From Acanthaster planci (lineage: Eukaryota > Echinodermata > Asteroidea > Valvatida > Acanthasteridae): a stretch of DNA of 64,000 bases. The notes below the pieces were generated by a model. It did no database searches, was not told where the DNA came from, and saw only the letters and a list, made by a program, of their open reading frames with translations. Each line of letters begins with the position of its first letter. Position 1 is the stretch's first letter. The stretch spans positions 744,029 through 808,028 of the forward strand of contig NW_019091368.1 in the NCBI RefSeq assembly GCF_001949145.1, given 5' to 3'. Shown here piece after piece: positions 49,113-62,533 of this stretch. The translations under genes and the position numbers were made by a program.

Positions 49113-49516
49113 GACGATTTAAAATTGAAGTAAATCAATTACCCCTATCACGATTGATTAACAATCCACAGGTTGAGTTTTGTCATTGTTAAATGCTTTA
49201 TACAATTGTAAAATCTTTGGATATTCAATTTGGATCATTAAAAACTATATGTTCTCATTTGCAAAGCATTAGAAGTAACGGTTAAAATACTTCATCTGGC
49301 ATATTTAACAATATCTATATTTCACAAATTGAACAGGTACTAAGAGGTTTTAAGGCAAAATTCACTTAATGTAAAAGTGTTAGGAATTATGTCTTGTAGT
49401 TAAAAGTAAAAATTAAAAGACGAATAAAACATATTAAGAGAATCACGGTGGTTTGCATAAAGAAAATATTCCGACTTTCTTGAATAAGAGCATTACCAAG
49501 GAGACAGTAACCTTGG

Positions 49517-52500
49517 TTACCGCTCCACTTGGGTGTGGGGAAACACCCTGGTGACTTGTCCCATGCCCTTGGTTGTTCCTTCTCGGAAGAGGAGTCTGGC
49601 ACCTTCACGTATGAACTCTGGCTGCTTGATGAACCGGAACCGGACTGTGGCCTGCCCGTTTGTCTTTATCCGTTCCTGAAGGGATAAACCAAAACGTCAG
49701 CAAGTAAATGGAATTTATTAATGATTTTCTTCACCTCTGGGACCACTTGCTCTCCAATTAAAAAGTCAGCATGTGACGTTTGTGTAGGCATGTATCCAAA
49801 AAAACTCTGACATATCTCCATAAACACTTGACCGATTTTTGCAAAGGGGGGAGATAGCAGTTTCAATTTTGTCTACTTAAGATCTAGAAATTATGCTAAA
49901 AAATCCAACAAAGAGTCAAAATTTACTGGCAAGATCACACAAAGCCAATATCAATGTGGCTGGTCCCCAGCACTCTCTGAGATCACAACACATAAGTTAT
50001 CTTGTTGTCTATGGAATTTCCATGAACTATCTGCCCCAAGTTGCGGTGCAAATTCGTTGGCACAGAAGAGACAATTCGATCTGGCTTGTGCGCACACTCG
50101 GCGCACCAATGAAAACTTAACATTTGAGCAGAAATTGGTTAAATGTTATCACTACGTCCCGTGCAAAACACACATAAACCTGTGTGCATAGGCACTGAGA
50201 TCCCATCGGGGGACTGTCGTTGCTATGTAACAAGACGCCCTCTCTTGTTCCCACTCGGAGCAGATAGGGAGCATCTACTTTGCTCTGATCCAAGTGATCC
50301 TCAAAGTTGCCTGTTTAACATTGCCGCGAGTGACTTGTCCCTACAAAGTGGTCAAAGCCAGCAGCTGCCTACCGTATCCATGCTAGCGATAACGGCAGTC
50401 TGGCAAACGTTGCTTATGTGAAGAGTAGCCTGAAATCCCTGACTAATGGAGGTGACATGAAAGAATACAAAGATGGAGGCTTCAAACTCCATGCAGGCCA
50501 ACGGGTTGAGATCCTTGGACACCAACACCATCCCCTGCAGGGAAGGAAATGACGGGAAAAGATTTAGCTCGCCAGAACAAAAATCCTGCATTGGGAAAAA
50601 AATCAACTGGAGGAAAGTCACTGCAATATAAAGTCAAATATGTGACTGAAAATTTCAAAACCAGGTTGAAAAATTATTAGCTATTATCTGGCAAATGGTA
50701 GAGAGTGCAAAGATGAATGATGAAAATTCCACAACTTTCACTGCCGGTGAAAAACAACTCTCTCTGAAGTAAGTGCATGGAACAGCATTGAGTACAACTG
50801 TTGGGAATACCTATGGACAAGTTTAGACTCATTATGTGGCATTCTTATTCAAAACACAACATCTAAGCATCTATGGCACAGTGGTAAAGGCCCTTAAACA
50901 GTGCTAACATTTTCCCAAAGACGATGTACAGAATCCATACTCTTGCACCCAAGAACCAAAAAAGTGTGCGTCCTATGGAAATACCGACACCTATTTTCCC
51001 TGCCATCAAGTTAATCACACGCACGTGTCCCTGTATACAGCCACACTGTTCATCTCTCTGATGTGTCTAAGTATAATCAGACATTCTTCCCAACACCCTA
51101 TAGCCATGTCCACTGTCAGCAGGCAGGTATGTATGGGCAACCAATGAAGACTTGGAACCCAGCTCCAGGCACAAGCTTTGGATGTGACCTTGACACTTGG
51201 GAGTGCAGGGGGTACCACCCCTACAACACAAGCAGTGGACTGACCCACCTTTCGTAGAACATTTTTGTCCCCCTCCCCAATGGCCAGCGTGGCAGCCTGC
51301 CCGGGCCGTACCACTCTGCAGGAGGTGCGATTCCTATGTATGGTGTGAACGGTGACGGAACTGAAGTGCCCATTCTCGTTTGGGCCAAGTAGCAACCGCT
51401 CTTTTTCCTTCACAGAGCCTCTGTCAAAAGAGATAGGTGAATTGTATTTCATCTTGTCAGTGATTGAGAGCAGCATAGCTGGCTCAAAATTCTTTTGGTA
51501 TGATTAGGGTGTGACACTCACAAAGCTGTCGAATATAAACAAATGGCATTCAACTGCATATAATCAATCACTGATTTCAGTCGAACAAGGCTCCCATTTT
51601 GTCATTACTCCGAGCAGAATGCAGAGGATGGGGTAATTTTTTACTTACCGCGATAACGTTCCCCCAACTACTCGTCCTACATCAGGCACAGTGTACACCT
51701 CATCAACCTGAACAAATTAAATACAATAACCAAACAAAATAGAAAGATTGCAGAATGAACCAAACCATGCCTAAACAGACTTTTCAATCTCAGAGACTTA
51801 ATGCCTCTTTCAAATATCTTTAGCACTTCTTTCCTCCCTATAGACAGATTTAGCGAGTTGCTTGCAAGGTTATCGTGGAAGAGGTTTCTTCGATTCCCTG
51901 TAGACCAGTTTGGAAATCCCCTTTTTTGTGCAAATGCCAGTGAAAGCATGAAAATTAGTCAACCGGGCATCCTGATTTTTCAATCCAAGGCAAATATGAA
52001 CAACCAATCTATAAATACTGCCTTGATTATTGTTTATGGGCTGACGGCAAGTCACACAATTACACTGAAAAATCCATGCTTTGTCATGTCAAGACAAGCC
52101 AAATCAAAATACCAGTATTAAACTTTATGACGTTCACGGCCAAATCAACCATTGATCCAAGAACTGACAAGATGATACCTGGAATTCTGTGAGCTCCTGT
52201 GCTAGTTTCTCCTGCTCTATGCTGTTGTGAGACGGCGGGAGAACGTGGAGGAACTTCTTGAGCATGTCCAGGTTCTTTCCTGTCACACAGGATACCAGGA
52301 ATATTGGGCATATGCTGTAAAGGAAGATGAATGGAGATTCTATCAATTACAATCAAATTCTCAACAAAGGCAACAAACTGAAGTCACAGTTCCCACATAC
52401 TCACTGGCTTAGTTAAACCAACAATGCCAATGTCTTGTGATGTTGAGTCAGTAAAATATGGCAGCTAGAAAAGTTTAACAAGAATTTTGTGCAAATGGAA

Positions 52501-55500
52501 CTTCCTTGCTAAGCCAGAAAATCGAATTTGGTCCAACTGTGTGAATCTCGTTCCTGACCTTCCATTGTTGAAGTTCCTGGCTGCCGTCACTGCATTGTCA
52601 TCGCTGTCCACTCTGTATGGGACCTTCTTGCACCCTGGCCCTGAGAGGAGTCGGGTCAGTTGGTCCATGGTCCGCTGGATCAAGCCGCTGGGGCAAAGGT
52701 CAATCTTGCTGATCACAACAAAGATGGGGACTTGGAGGGCCATTGCGAGGCCGATGTGCTCCTTAGTGGTACCCACTGGGAACAGAAAAAACAAACATTG
52801 GTCATTCCTGGTAATTTGGGTGATGGATAACCTTTATCTTGCCCTTTAAAAATCAGTACTGGATGAGAGTTAGTTATGTTGTATTTGGGCCCAGGCACAA
52901 GAAGATTTTAGTTGTGCTTGACACAAGCAGGGCCCAATCTTTTGGTGCTTCTCAGCCCATTATTTTTCCCACTATTAACAGGCTCTGTTCACTAGAGGAC
53001 TGCAAGAGGTTAGCATAGTAAAGAAAACGGTAACTTCAGCGAGTTAAACTTGTGAGGATATTGTAAGAAACTGCTCATCGTGAAATTAGCCCCAATACAA
53101 AACCACAAAAAATGACAACACTATCCTTACAAATGAAGAAAAACGTTGCAGCCTTCTGTTTCCATTTGTTATTAAACCAAAAATCTCAATAAAATATGTT
53201 TCAATTTAGTAGTGGATAACTCACCAATACCAGTATTGGCACTGACTACCAGCATGGCAAAGTCCGGTATATATCCCATGAGGCCCGTGATGGTCGTCTT
53301 GAGGTATTTGTGGTGACCGGCCAGGTCAATCAGGGTGATCAGTTTTGAAGCATTCTCACAGATCTCTTCCGCCGTCAGACAACCTTGCTGGCTGTCTCCG
53401 TAGTTGATGACCTGGATGTAGAATCAAAGAAGAGGAAGGTTGATTGTGTTTCTCTGTGCCTTTCTCCCAGCCATGCTGTGCAGACATCCACCGAACATTT
53501 TACAAGTTTAGACGCCATTCTACAACAAAACCTGTAAATCCCATGAACAGACTCAAGAGATTAAAATCACACTTGGGCATGGGACACTTTCTAATCGTAA
53601 ACTGTATTTGTCTTTAACTGGCACTTGTGGATATTCTGCTAAGTGTCATCTTTGCAAGGCGCATGCCGAGTTGAGAAAGGTTTTCTAGTCAAAGGTCAGC
53701 ATACCTCTCCTTTGCTGTTAAAGCCCAGCGTCTCGTGGCTGATGCTGGATGTTCTTCCTGACTGGATCTCGTGGAGGTGACGGAACAGGTTGAGTCTGGC
53801 TCGTCCCCGGCCGTTGTCCAACTCGCCCTGAGTCAGCACGCCCAGGAGTGTGCTCTTCCCGACGTCCACATTGCCAAGAACTGCCACTCGCAGGTCAATG
53901 AACTATGTCAATTTTAAAGGCAGAATTGTTACCACGTTATGTTAGGATTTTCACATATTTTGTTCTCACACAAAAGCTGCTACACTAGTTAAGCTGTTAA
54001 GTGGATAAATGACTTGTCTATTAAAAACTAAATCCAATTCTTCTTAACCTTTGCACAACCCGACGACACACTGCTTAACACACCAACCTGTTGGTCATCA
54101 GGGATTCTCCTGACCAGAACCTCACAAGCCTTCCTCTCCTCACCCACCTCACCCTCGGCCTCCAGGCTCCGCTGCCTTAAGATGGTCGTTGTGGCTCCCA
54201 GCCTACCGATAAGCACAGTGTCAGTAACCCACAAGCCCAAACCATAAGGCAGATTCGTAACGTATTTTGACATTCTCTGCACTACTTAAACATTGGGTAC
54301 GGTTTTGGCACCCATACATTACAAGTGCAATTCTCTGACATCTTATCTAGATGATCAAGTTTTCATCCAAAGTGACCGCCTCAGCTAGAAGTATTCCTAG
54401 TGAGCCAGTCCGGCATTTCAAAAGCCATGGTCTTTCGAGAACAATGCGCGCAAGTGAGTCAATGTATGGGTGCGCTGACAGGAACGACTATCGAGTGCAT
54501 GCATAGCTGTTCCCAAATAGCCTCAAACTGGGCATGCGCCGTTGAAATACCTAACTGGTTCACTGTATCAAAGGAAGATGCCCTGCATAACCTGTTGCGT
54601 TTTTTACAATGATTGTACCCTATACACTCCAGCAGTTTAGTCAAGGTATAGAAGTCATGCCACTCTTCATTTTTACAGAGGCAAACGGTTATGTGTACGA
54701 TCTTTTTTTTTTCCTCTGAAACGATGCATCAAATTTCTCAAAGCCTCTCAGCAGGTGAAATGCAATGAAGTGAGAGAGTGTTTGATAGTTGTTTTCACTG
54801 TTGGATTTAGAGGTCAACAAAAGACACAGGGGTAACTGTATTGTGCCATGACTGATGTTTCACCCAACAATGCACCATGATGACCAAATTGTTGGCCTTA
54901 ATAAAGATTTTTTCATTATACCTACAATGGTACATTATGTTGGTGTCAATGAAAGTTAGGTAAAAAGAAGTTGGCTGAACATGACTCCTCATGTTTCAAA
55001 CAACTTTTAATTTCAACTGTCCATCACGTTCTTACCTGCATGTTTTTCCTTACAATTTCATCAAAATGTGCTGTACAAATTTACCCCTGGACAAGAGTCC
55101 AAATTGAGAATGGATAGTTGGAAGATTTCAATGATTTGCGATTTTAGAAAAAAGGGAACAGGAAAGCTAACTGTTCAGTAAACTGCTCACTTGTTGGCCA
55201 TTCTGTTTAGCGTTTCCAGCGAGGCTTGAAGGTCGGACGGCATCAGGCCCACCAACATCCCATTATCCTCCACGCCGATCTCATAGATGGCCTCCCCTTG
55301 ACCTTCCCGCAACCTCCATTTCATCTGGGTCACCAGGTGCTCAAAACGACTGTGGGAAGGGCTGACTAGCTTCAGCTGTCAAAGTCCAAGGGTCAAACAT
55401 CACTTACCAGAGACGAACACATTGGTCAGAATTGAAGCAAAACACAGGATGGGCATATTTGCAAGTGTTTAGATGAAGCTCAGAACAAGCTGCACACTGA

Positions 55501-58184
55501 CAGCATTCTATTTTTGCACTGGTGAAAACACGATGCCGAATATCTTAATTTCTTTAACATCTGAATTATCCTAATGTGCACTCACCTTGTATTCAATATT
55601 GCCTTCTTCCGCCTGAAACAGAAAAAAATCAGAAACACTTTTCAGCAGCCTAGAGATACAAGGGAGGTATGCAAATTAGAGGATTTTTATTTTGGGGGTC
55701 AGGGCATAAAAATGGCACGAATTGTGAAGCGATTTTGTAGCAGTGCAGTTGATGGAAACTTTATTTGTGTTCGGTAAGCACCATGCAATATGGCAAATCA
55801 GGGCTTCTTTCTACAAGGCTCCTACTTTATGGTCAACAACTCGACTATGTGCCAACTCGACTCGGGCCAAGTCAACTGTTTGCATACTCAATTGACGTAT
55901 ATTCCACGGTTGTGCCAACTGGTCCATTTAGCAACTGATCTTCCTTACTTTAAGGGCACCTCAACGTTTTGTTTCACTCCATTTTATTTTTTACGTCTTA
56001 CAAAGAGTGCATTGGTCCAAAATTACTTTTGCAGCCTTGGGAAGTCTTCATCTTTATACAACTTGAGGAATGGAGAGTCATTTTGTGATCATGTTCCTTA
56101 AAAAAGGTGAAATCCTTACCAATTTAGGCAAGGAAAAACATCCATATATGCTGTTTACTGACAGGCTCCATAAAAGTAAGGATTGAGTCAAGTTGAGTCA
56201 ACTTGACTGCTTGCTGGCTCATTTAAAGTAGGTACAGTATAAAATGGCAGAAACCAACATTGGAATGAGCGACTTTGAGACATTGGTGGCAGAACTATGA
56301 ACACATGATCAGAACAATGCGCACATGCACAGAACTGCTACAAAGGACCGGCACGTTTGCCGCCACCAAGCGTCTCAAAGCTTCCCATTATCTCCAGTAC
56401 TTTTTTCACATTTTTCTATAACCTGTGTCTGCATTTCCATGTACATATTGAGAGAATTGTAGACATTGCCATTTAAATCCAAAATTAATGCAACATGTTG
56501 AGCGTGCTGTAATTTGTTGCTGATTTTATTGCTGATGAGCTATCATCAGACATATAGCACACGTGAGGAGAAATCAACCACCAAAAAACCTCAAGTACCA
56601 CCTGTGCTTGTGCATGATGAAACAGTACATACAGATGGAGTCACAGTTGACTGCCTACCCCAAGTAAATATATTGTTTTCAATGCACCTTGACTTCATAG
56701 CCGTGTAGCAAACTACAAGGTAGTCTGTGTGGACTCAGAATTTTTTCTCCAACTTCTATTTGCTGTGCATTCCTTAATTCCCAAAAGCACCTGACTCTGG
56801 TAATGTCCTTATCTGCAAAGCATTACCAGGTTAACATTACCCTGTTGGTGTGTAACCAACCACAGAGTACATATTCTTAATTCCACCTCATAGCCAGTAA
56901 TTCGTACAGGTGGATTTCAAGTGGCAGAATACTCTACAAGTATAATTCCAGTAATTTCCAGAATATAAGCCTCACGGCTTATAAGCCGCAGCATGCAAAA
57001 ATCAGCAAATTATGATTTAAAGTCAGTGTGTAAGCTGTACCACTGCACTGATGATCCAACCACGAAGGTCATTGCATGCTGAAGTACCAGTACAGTACAT
57101 CAATGGTTCCACTACATGTACATGTACATAATGTATGTCATGTACATGTATGTGAGTGCAATATACCAGTAGGACTACACGTTTATGTGCATATGTGACC
57201 CACTCTGTGAAAATGAGTCTTAATGAGCCACTTTTTGAGCTTTCATCTGTATTGGAAAGAGCAACTTGAGTTTTTTGTTTTGATGTATCACTCAGTTTGG
57301 CATCCTCATGAAAGTGGATACTCCATGGTAACAAATGCTGTGGGTTCCTATTGATTTACACTGCAAAATTATTCTAAAGGACTTCTTACTCGAAAGTGGG
57401 TCTGGCGACTTAGGACTCATCTTCACAGAGTGGGTCACATGTGTACATGTACATGTACGTTTGAACAAACACACATACTACAGCATCCCATTACACACCA
57501 CATGTGCACAAGACCAAAACTGATATCTTTTACCATTCATTGTCATTCTTGTGCAGACAATGCTGTGATTCAAAATCTGGTGCCTAGTGATGTGGAGACC
57601 AAGGAGATTTGGTTGAAAAGGTCTCCACAATAGGCCTAGGCCCTAGGTCATGATCAGATGATCATGATGTAGACCTAACATTAGCTGGTTAGGTCTCAAC
57701 AAGCATATCCCGAAATTTGGAAATCACGGCCTAGAGCCTACTGCGTGTAGGCATACTGACGAATTTTTAATATCAGAATGTGTGCAGGATCGATTTGGTG
57801 CAAATTGAAGTAGCCTAGGCCATGTAAGCGCAGCCCTAGGCCTATCTTTGTAAAAGGGACATTCGTTTAAAATTTCAAATACGAAAGTAACTCTGGTTCA
57901 AATGGGAGCATGGGGCCTAGCCTATAAAAAATATTGTAGCGCAGGCTAAATAATATTAGGCCTACAATGTACAGATTACTGATTCGGCCTACACTGTGTA
58001 CAATGTATGTACATGTACATTGTGTACATGTACAAATGTACAGTACATGTACAGTACGTGTAATAGCTGGCTCGGCCCAGGTGATATGACTTACCTCGGG
58101 CGGAAGGTTCGACATTGAACAAGCTACAGCAGGCAAATTCTCCTTTACAGGAGACACTCTTTGGGAACTATAACTTCCCGACAT
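49517..58184 (-). CDS. GTPBP2: GTP-binding protein 2 (GTPBP1/2 translational GTPase family), complete
   Basis: Translational GTPase related to EF-Tu/eEF1A; the mouse protein binds Pelota and helps resolve stalled ribosomes (established). Exons in gene order: 58184-58095, 55612-55586, 55375-55191, 54202-54088, 53902-53705, 53411-53225, 52775-52559, 52314-52179, 51707-51649, 51420-51249, 50534-50373 and 49675-49517. All are GT-AG and in phase, 1707 bases, 568 residues (human about 602). G1 GNVDVGKST at 149-157, G3 DLAGH at 234-238 and G4 SKID at 290-293 are intact. EF-Tu-like beta-barrel domains II and III follow from about residue 386 ([11 protein letters not shown] to TTKGMGQVT). The segment [20 protein letters not shown] matches human GTPBP2 and not GTPBP1, which settles the orthologue. 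The N-terminus is about 40 residues shorter than human and lacks its Gly-rich leader. Confidence 0.96.
55586..55612 (-). CDS. GTPBP2: 27-base microexon of GTPBP2
   Basis: Flanked by CTGTTTCAG and GTGAGTGCAC, it encodes AEEGNIEYK. This matches human AEDGNIEYK, immediately after PPE from exon 1. The exon keeps phase 0 on both sides, so skipping it would remove nine residues without a frameshift. Confidence 0.9.
57110..58060. repeat. Clusters of GTACATGTAC palindromic microsatellite
   Basis: TACATGTACATGTA-type runs occur at about 57114-57150, 57440-57460 and 58005-58060 in GTPBP2 intron 1. Similar short runs occur elsewhere (24640, 41340, 43460). Each is self-complementary every few bases. Confidence 0.7.
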
Positions 58185-58340
58185 CGTGAAGTGTCATCTG
58201 CAAATTCAAGAATGGGAGTAACATCCCGAAATTCGGGATTATAAGTCTATTTAACATTCGCGTTTACAACTTTCGTCCCTTTGGTACCGCCACCATATTA
58301 CCCGGCAGACAGCTGCTGTCACTTTGCCAATATGCAAATC
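58185..58340 (-). promoter_or_regulatory. Probable GTPBP2 promoter and 5' untranslated region
   Basis: The stretch upstream of the start codon is richer in CpG than its surroundings. It carries, on the minus strand, ATATGGTGGCGG, one base from a YY1-type ATGGCGGC core, about 100 bases upstream of the ATG. No TATA box is evident. Inference from motifs only. Confidence 0.3.
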
Positions 58341-58344
58341 ATGA

Positions 58345-59390
58345 CCCTTATTTATAGGTAAGTTCATACGTCACTTAAAGTAGGCGGGGTCGGCAATGAA
58401 ACAAAATTTCTACGAGGTTTGATCAAGTAAAAACGTGGCATGTAGCTGTGGACCGCAAGGTAAGTGGGAATAACTAATTTATTTATACGATAATGAATTA
58501 TGCAGGTTAAATACGTGATGCAACTGCTGGGTAACATTTTTGAACAAACAAAAAATTTGAAAGTGTTGTGCAAGCCGCCTGATAAACATCTGATGCAAAA
58601 TCATGCAACTGATTGAAACGGTGCAAAACTGTCAAGAGGGCCATAGGTCAGTGCACGTAGCACAGTCAGTGGCCTTTATCCTCCTTTGCACGATTGAACG
58701 TGTCTACTTTGAAAAACTATATTTTTACAGATCATGCGTGTAAAACTATAAAAAGTCAATGTCAGCCACACTTTAACGGATGATGTTGTCCTGTCTAGTC
58801 TGAGCCAATCCATGCCTAGTTGAAGCCCAGTTCTGTTTGATTCATACCCACCAACAATTGTTGCCTAGTTAATCGCAGTTACCTGCGAATCCATGAAGTA
58901 GGACCCCCGCCCCCAAATGCTAGGAGACCTGGCTGTGTGTGGGAGGGCCTCCTCGCACCGCCTCTCTGGGCTGAGCAAGACTCCATAATTATACGGATAA
59001 ATATTTCCTATAAATCATTATGTTACCGTGTAGTGTTCAAACTGGTTTGTTGAGTAAATTGAAAACAGTATTCAATATGTCTCGCCTGTTAAGCAGGGAA
59101 AGAACACCCCCGGGGCACAATGAAGACTCAGGGAAAAATTGCGGACCATTGTATCATGCGTGCAACCAGTCTCAACCTGCCATTCCCCGGACTCCCCCCC
59201 CCCTTTCCGGCCACCTTCAGTTATGGGAAAAATTCAAAAGCCAAGGAAAGCATAACGTTACATAAACAACCCACAAATAGCGGGAAAAGGGAAGAGTAAA
59301 TTGCACAACAAATATCAATGACCATGGGAACAAACCAAGAACCACACATTTTCCAATCGAAACGTCATTCAGAAAATGTTTTAATTTCTA
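58345..59390. other. Intergenic region upstream of GTPBP2
   Basis: No gene recognised. It contains a poly-C tract near 59190 and some GC-rich patches around 58900-58970. The end of the minus-strand transcript from the 62.4 kb gene probably lies at the right-hand edge. Confidence 0.4.
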
Positions 59391-59404
59391 CTGAAATAGT
59401 GCAA

Positions 59405-62400
59405 GGATTTATTTTTACAGTGGCATAAAATACTACTGGGAAAAAATGATGTTGAAGAAGAAAGAAATGTGCAGCCAGGTTTGTTTCCCTCGGCTGCATG
59501 AAAGATGATCATACATAAATAACAATGACTGAAATATGTCTATCACGTATCCTATTCATTGTATAACAACCTACTCAAAATCTTAACAACTCCTACTCAG
59601 GTCAGATGAAACTGTCCCTAAAGAACACTGTCTTAATGACTAATTCGACATCGATTTCCCTTGGGGGCAAAAAAGTTTACACAGCAAGTCTCTATCATAT
59701 ATGAAACTTCAAAACGCAGGTGTAAAGCACCAACTTGAAACATCCCATTATAATGAAACATCCATTCTGGCTACATAAAAGGTAACAACTTTATTTGTTT
59801 AGTAAAGGCACTGCATATTTATAAAAACATTCCTATGAAACAAGTGACTTATGGAAAACGACGCAGGTAATGGGAATTTATTCCTTCACTGCAGATTTCC
59901 GCTCATTTTTTTTTTTTTATGGAAACCAAAATATCTACTCAACAACAGTTTTTAGTTCCTCTGCCAAAATCCAAACCTAAAATCCCCAAAAATTCCTTTA
60001 AGTAAAGGTTGCTGATGTTGGGCAATTAATGTCACCACACAGCTGCTTTCCTTGAACAAAATATTGTGATTTCTTTATGAAGAGTCTCCCTAAAAATCTT
60101 AGAGGGTTACCATGGTTATCCTTTTTGAAAGTAAACAATATCACAAGTGATTCTGTTTCTTATGCAGCTTATTTTCTTATACATCAATTTTTATCTTGAG
60201 GAACTCAACTAGGGAAATAGCTTACAATAAACAACTCAATGAAGACATTATAAAATATTATACACAGCTCTGTCAAATCATATATACTTGCAGTCCACCA
60301 TTTCAAAAATAAAATCCCACGACATTTACACTGGTATAACGAAAAATGCAAAAGTGATCGGGATTGGCTTGCATTTCCTTGGATATCATTTCGTTGCATA
60401 GCAGTGACACCTAAAGATGTCTACGATAAACAGAAAGCATTTTGACAAAAGGCCAAAATTGAGCACACAAAGGGTCTGGCTATTTGGTAACACGTTTCCA
60501 AGTCTATGAGTTTGAATCTTGAGCCAAACACTGCAGAGTAACTCTGATTCACAAAATTCATGCACCTTTCCTCCAACTCCGCTTTTTTTCCCTACTCACT
60601 AGAAATGCCACAAAAGAAGGTATCTTTGGTCCAAGCTGAGGACATTTAGGTACATCATAAATTCTCATGTTCACAGCCCGAGGTATTCAGTGATTCACAT
60701 TTGACAATCTTGTTATGTTTGAAGGAATACTCTATGGGGTCTGTTCTCAGATAGTGAATGTTTAAACAGAAAAAAAAAATTTAAACCAACACAAAAAAAT
60801 ACACCTATATTCTTCCTTGGTTTTGACAGCATGAGAATAAAAAAAGCACCACAATAAAAACCGTCTTGGTACAGCCTTTAAAAAGAATGGTATACATTGA
60901 TTCTTGCAACAGACTAGATATGAGCAAGGCAACATATTGACTAAAGCATTTCTACGCGAAGAACAGTATGTATTTTTGGCAGCATTGCAAAGTCATCATC
61001 AGCTTTTGCAGTTTAGGCTGCTGATTATTAACACCACATTAATATACATTCCGCATCACTAAAATATTTCTACATAATGCAAGCTCAGCTCAGGAACCCC
61101 ACGTCAATTTTTTTCAAAAGCAATTGAAATGCAATCATTCAATGAACACAGGAAATAAGGTCACTGATTCAAGGATGCGCACAACTATTTAATGTGATGA
61201 CGATAGAGCACTGATGACACGTCAACAACCTATCATTTACAAATGAGTGAATAACGTAGTTCCTGAAGCTTTCTTGTGTGATTGACCATTCCTGAAATCT
61301 CACTGATTTCATTTTTCTTTTGATCACAACACGTGGCCCATATTTACGAATTGCTCCACTTCTTTTCAGTTTTTGGAATTGTGCCATTGTGCCTCGTTTT
61401 GCAATCTCACAGGAATATGCCTCACAAGATATGATGGATGATCAGAAATATGTTAACATTTAAGAGGAGAATGTGAAAAAACGGGCCAAAATGCAATTTT
61501 GAAATTGAACTTGACTTAAGCTACTTCTTTCAGAACCATAACAATCCTTTTTTGCATTTTAGTCAGCTGAATCTTTCCCACAGTGGGTCCTGAACATACC
61601 ACTTTAGCCCTGTTTTCTCGCCATGTCTAAAGAAAATCTTAAGGCTGTGCATTTCTGAAGTCTTGTAAAGCAAGTGTTATATGTATTAAATTCTAGTATT
61701 AAACAAAGTGAAAGGAAAAAATGTTTTGTGCACTGCCTTAGCCAAGTATAGACACTGACCATTTTCCCAGAGTTTCCACCAAAAAAATGCAAAGAACACT
61801 TACAGAACAATTTCGGTAATAGTGAATCTTTTTCTACCTATCATTTTCTATAAAAAACACACGCTTGAGCCCACATCACGTAATTAATAAATAAATATGA
61901 AATGAAAAAGAAAATAAAGAAGTTACGCAGACGTTCCGTTCCAAATTGAAGAGTGGCTCCCCCGTGGCACAAAGATAAGACACAAACCATATCGCTGGCG
62001 GGGACGCAGCAACCGTGCGGGTGTTCAGCATTTATCATATTTTTTTCTGATCAATCCTACTGCAATTTCAAGCTGCAACAAATAACAACCCTCTCTAATA
62101 TCTAAATTGTCTTTAATTTTCTTTGCTATTGCATTTCAGCAGACATTCAAGGGCATCTTTTACTAGTAGTTTACTTAGAATTTCCTCAAGCTGATAGCAG
62201 ATGAAAGTCGATGAGACAAAAAAAAAGGCAATAAATTAAAAGTAGCTCGGCTAGGCCGCACGGTTAACAAGTCTATGAAAGAGCTTCTCCCCCTGGATCA
62301 AACACAAATACTGCCTGTCGGAAAAACAAAAATTGCAGGAGGGGAAACCAAACGCAAACCGGCGGCCCCCCTCCCTGTTGAACAACCCACAATGTTTACG

Positions 62401-62437
62401 TTGATCGCTCCCATTGCATCTCTGGATGACATCCTGC
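59405..62437 (-). other. Probable long 3' untranslated region of the minus-strand gene at 62.4 kb
   Basis: Between the stop codon at 62438-62440 and the GTPBP2 promoter lie about 3 kb without repeats or coding exons. Minus-strand AATAAA signals (plus-strand TTTATT) occur near 59876, 59793 and 59409. A long AT-rich 3' untranslated region is the simplest reading; no sequence feature proves that all of it is transcribed. Confidence 0.4.
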
Positions 62438-62533
62438 TCACTTCTTGGTGCTCCCCCTGGGTGGCGTGATGGGACGACCCGAGTTCAGCCCTCCGTATTG
62501 GTACTTTGCCTTCTTCTCTGACGGTTTCAAAAT
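62438..62533 (-). CDS. Last coding exon of an unidentified gene
   Basis: The acceptor TTTTCCCAACAG ends at 62534; the exon runs 62533-62438 in phase 0 and ends in TGA. It encodes 31 residues, starting [15 protein letters not shown] and ending [14 protein letters not shown]: a short basic, Pro/Gly-rich tail. GC content and codon-like structure stand out from the AT-rich flanks. The rest of the gene lies right of the window. The tail looks like a conserved C-terminus, but I cannot name the protein with confidence. Confidence 0.6.
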   Translation of the reverse strand: MLKPSEKKAKYQYGGLNSGRPITPPRGSTKK

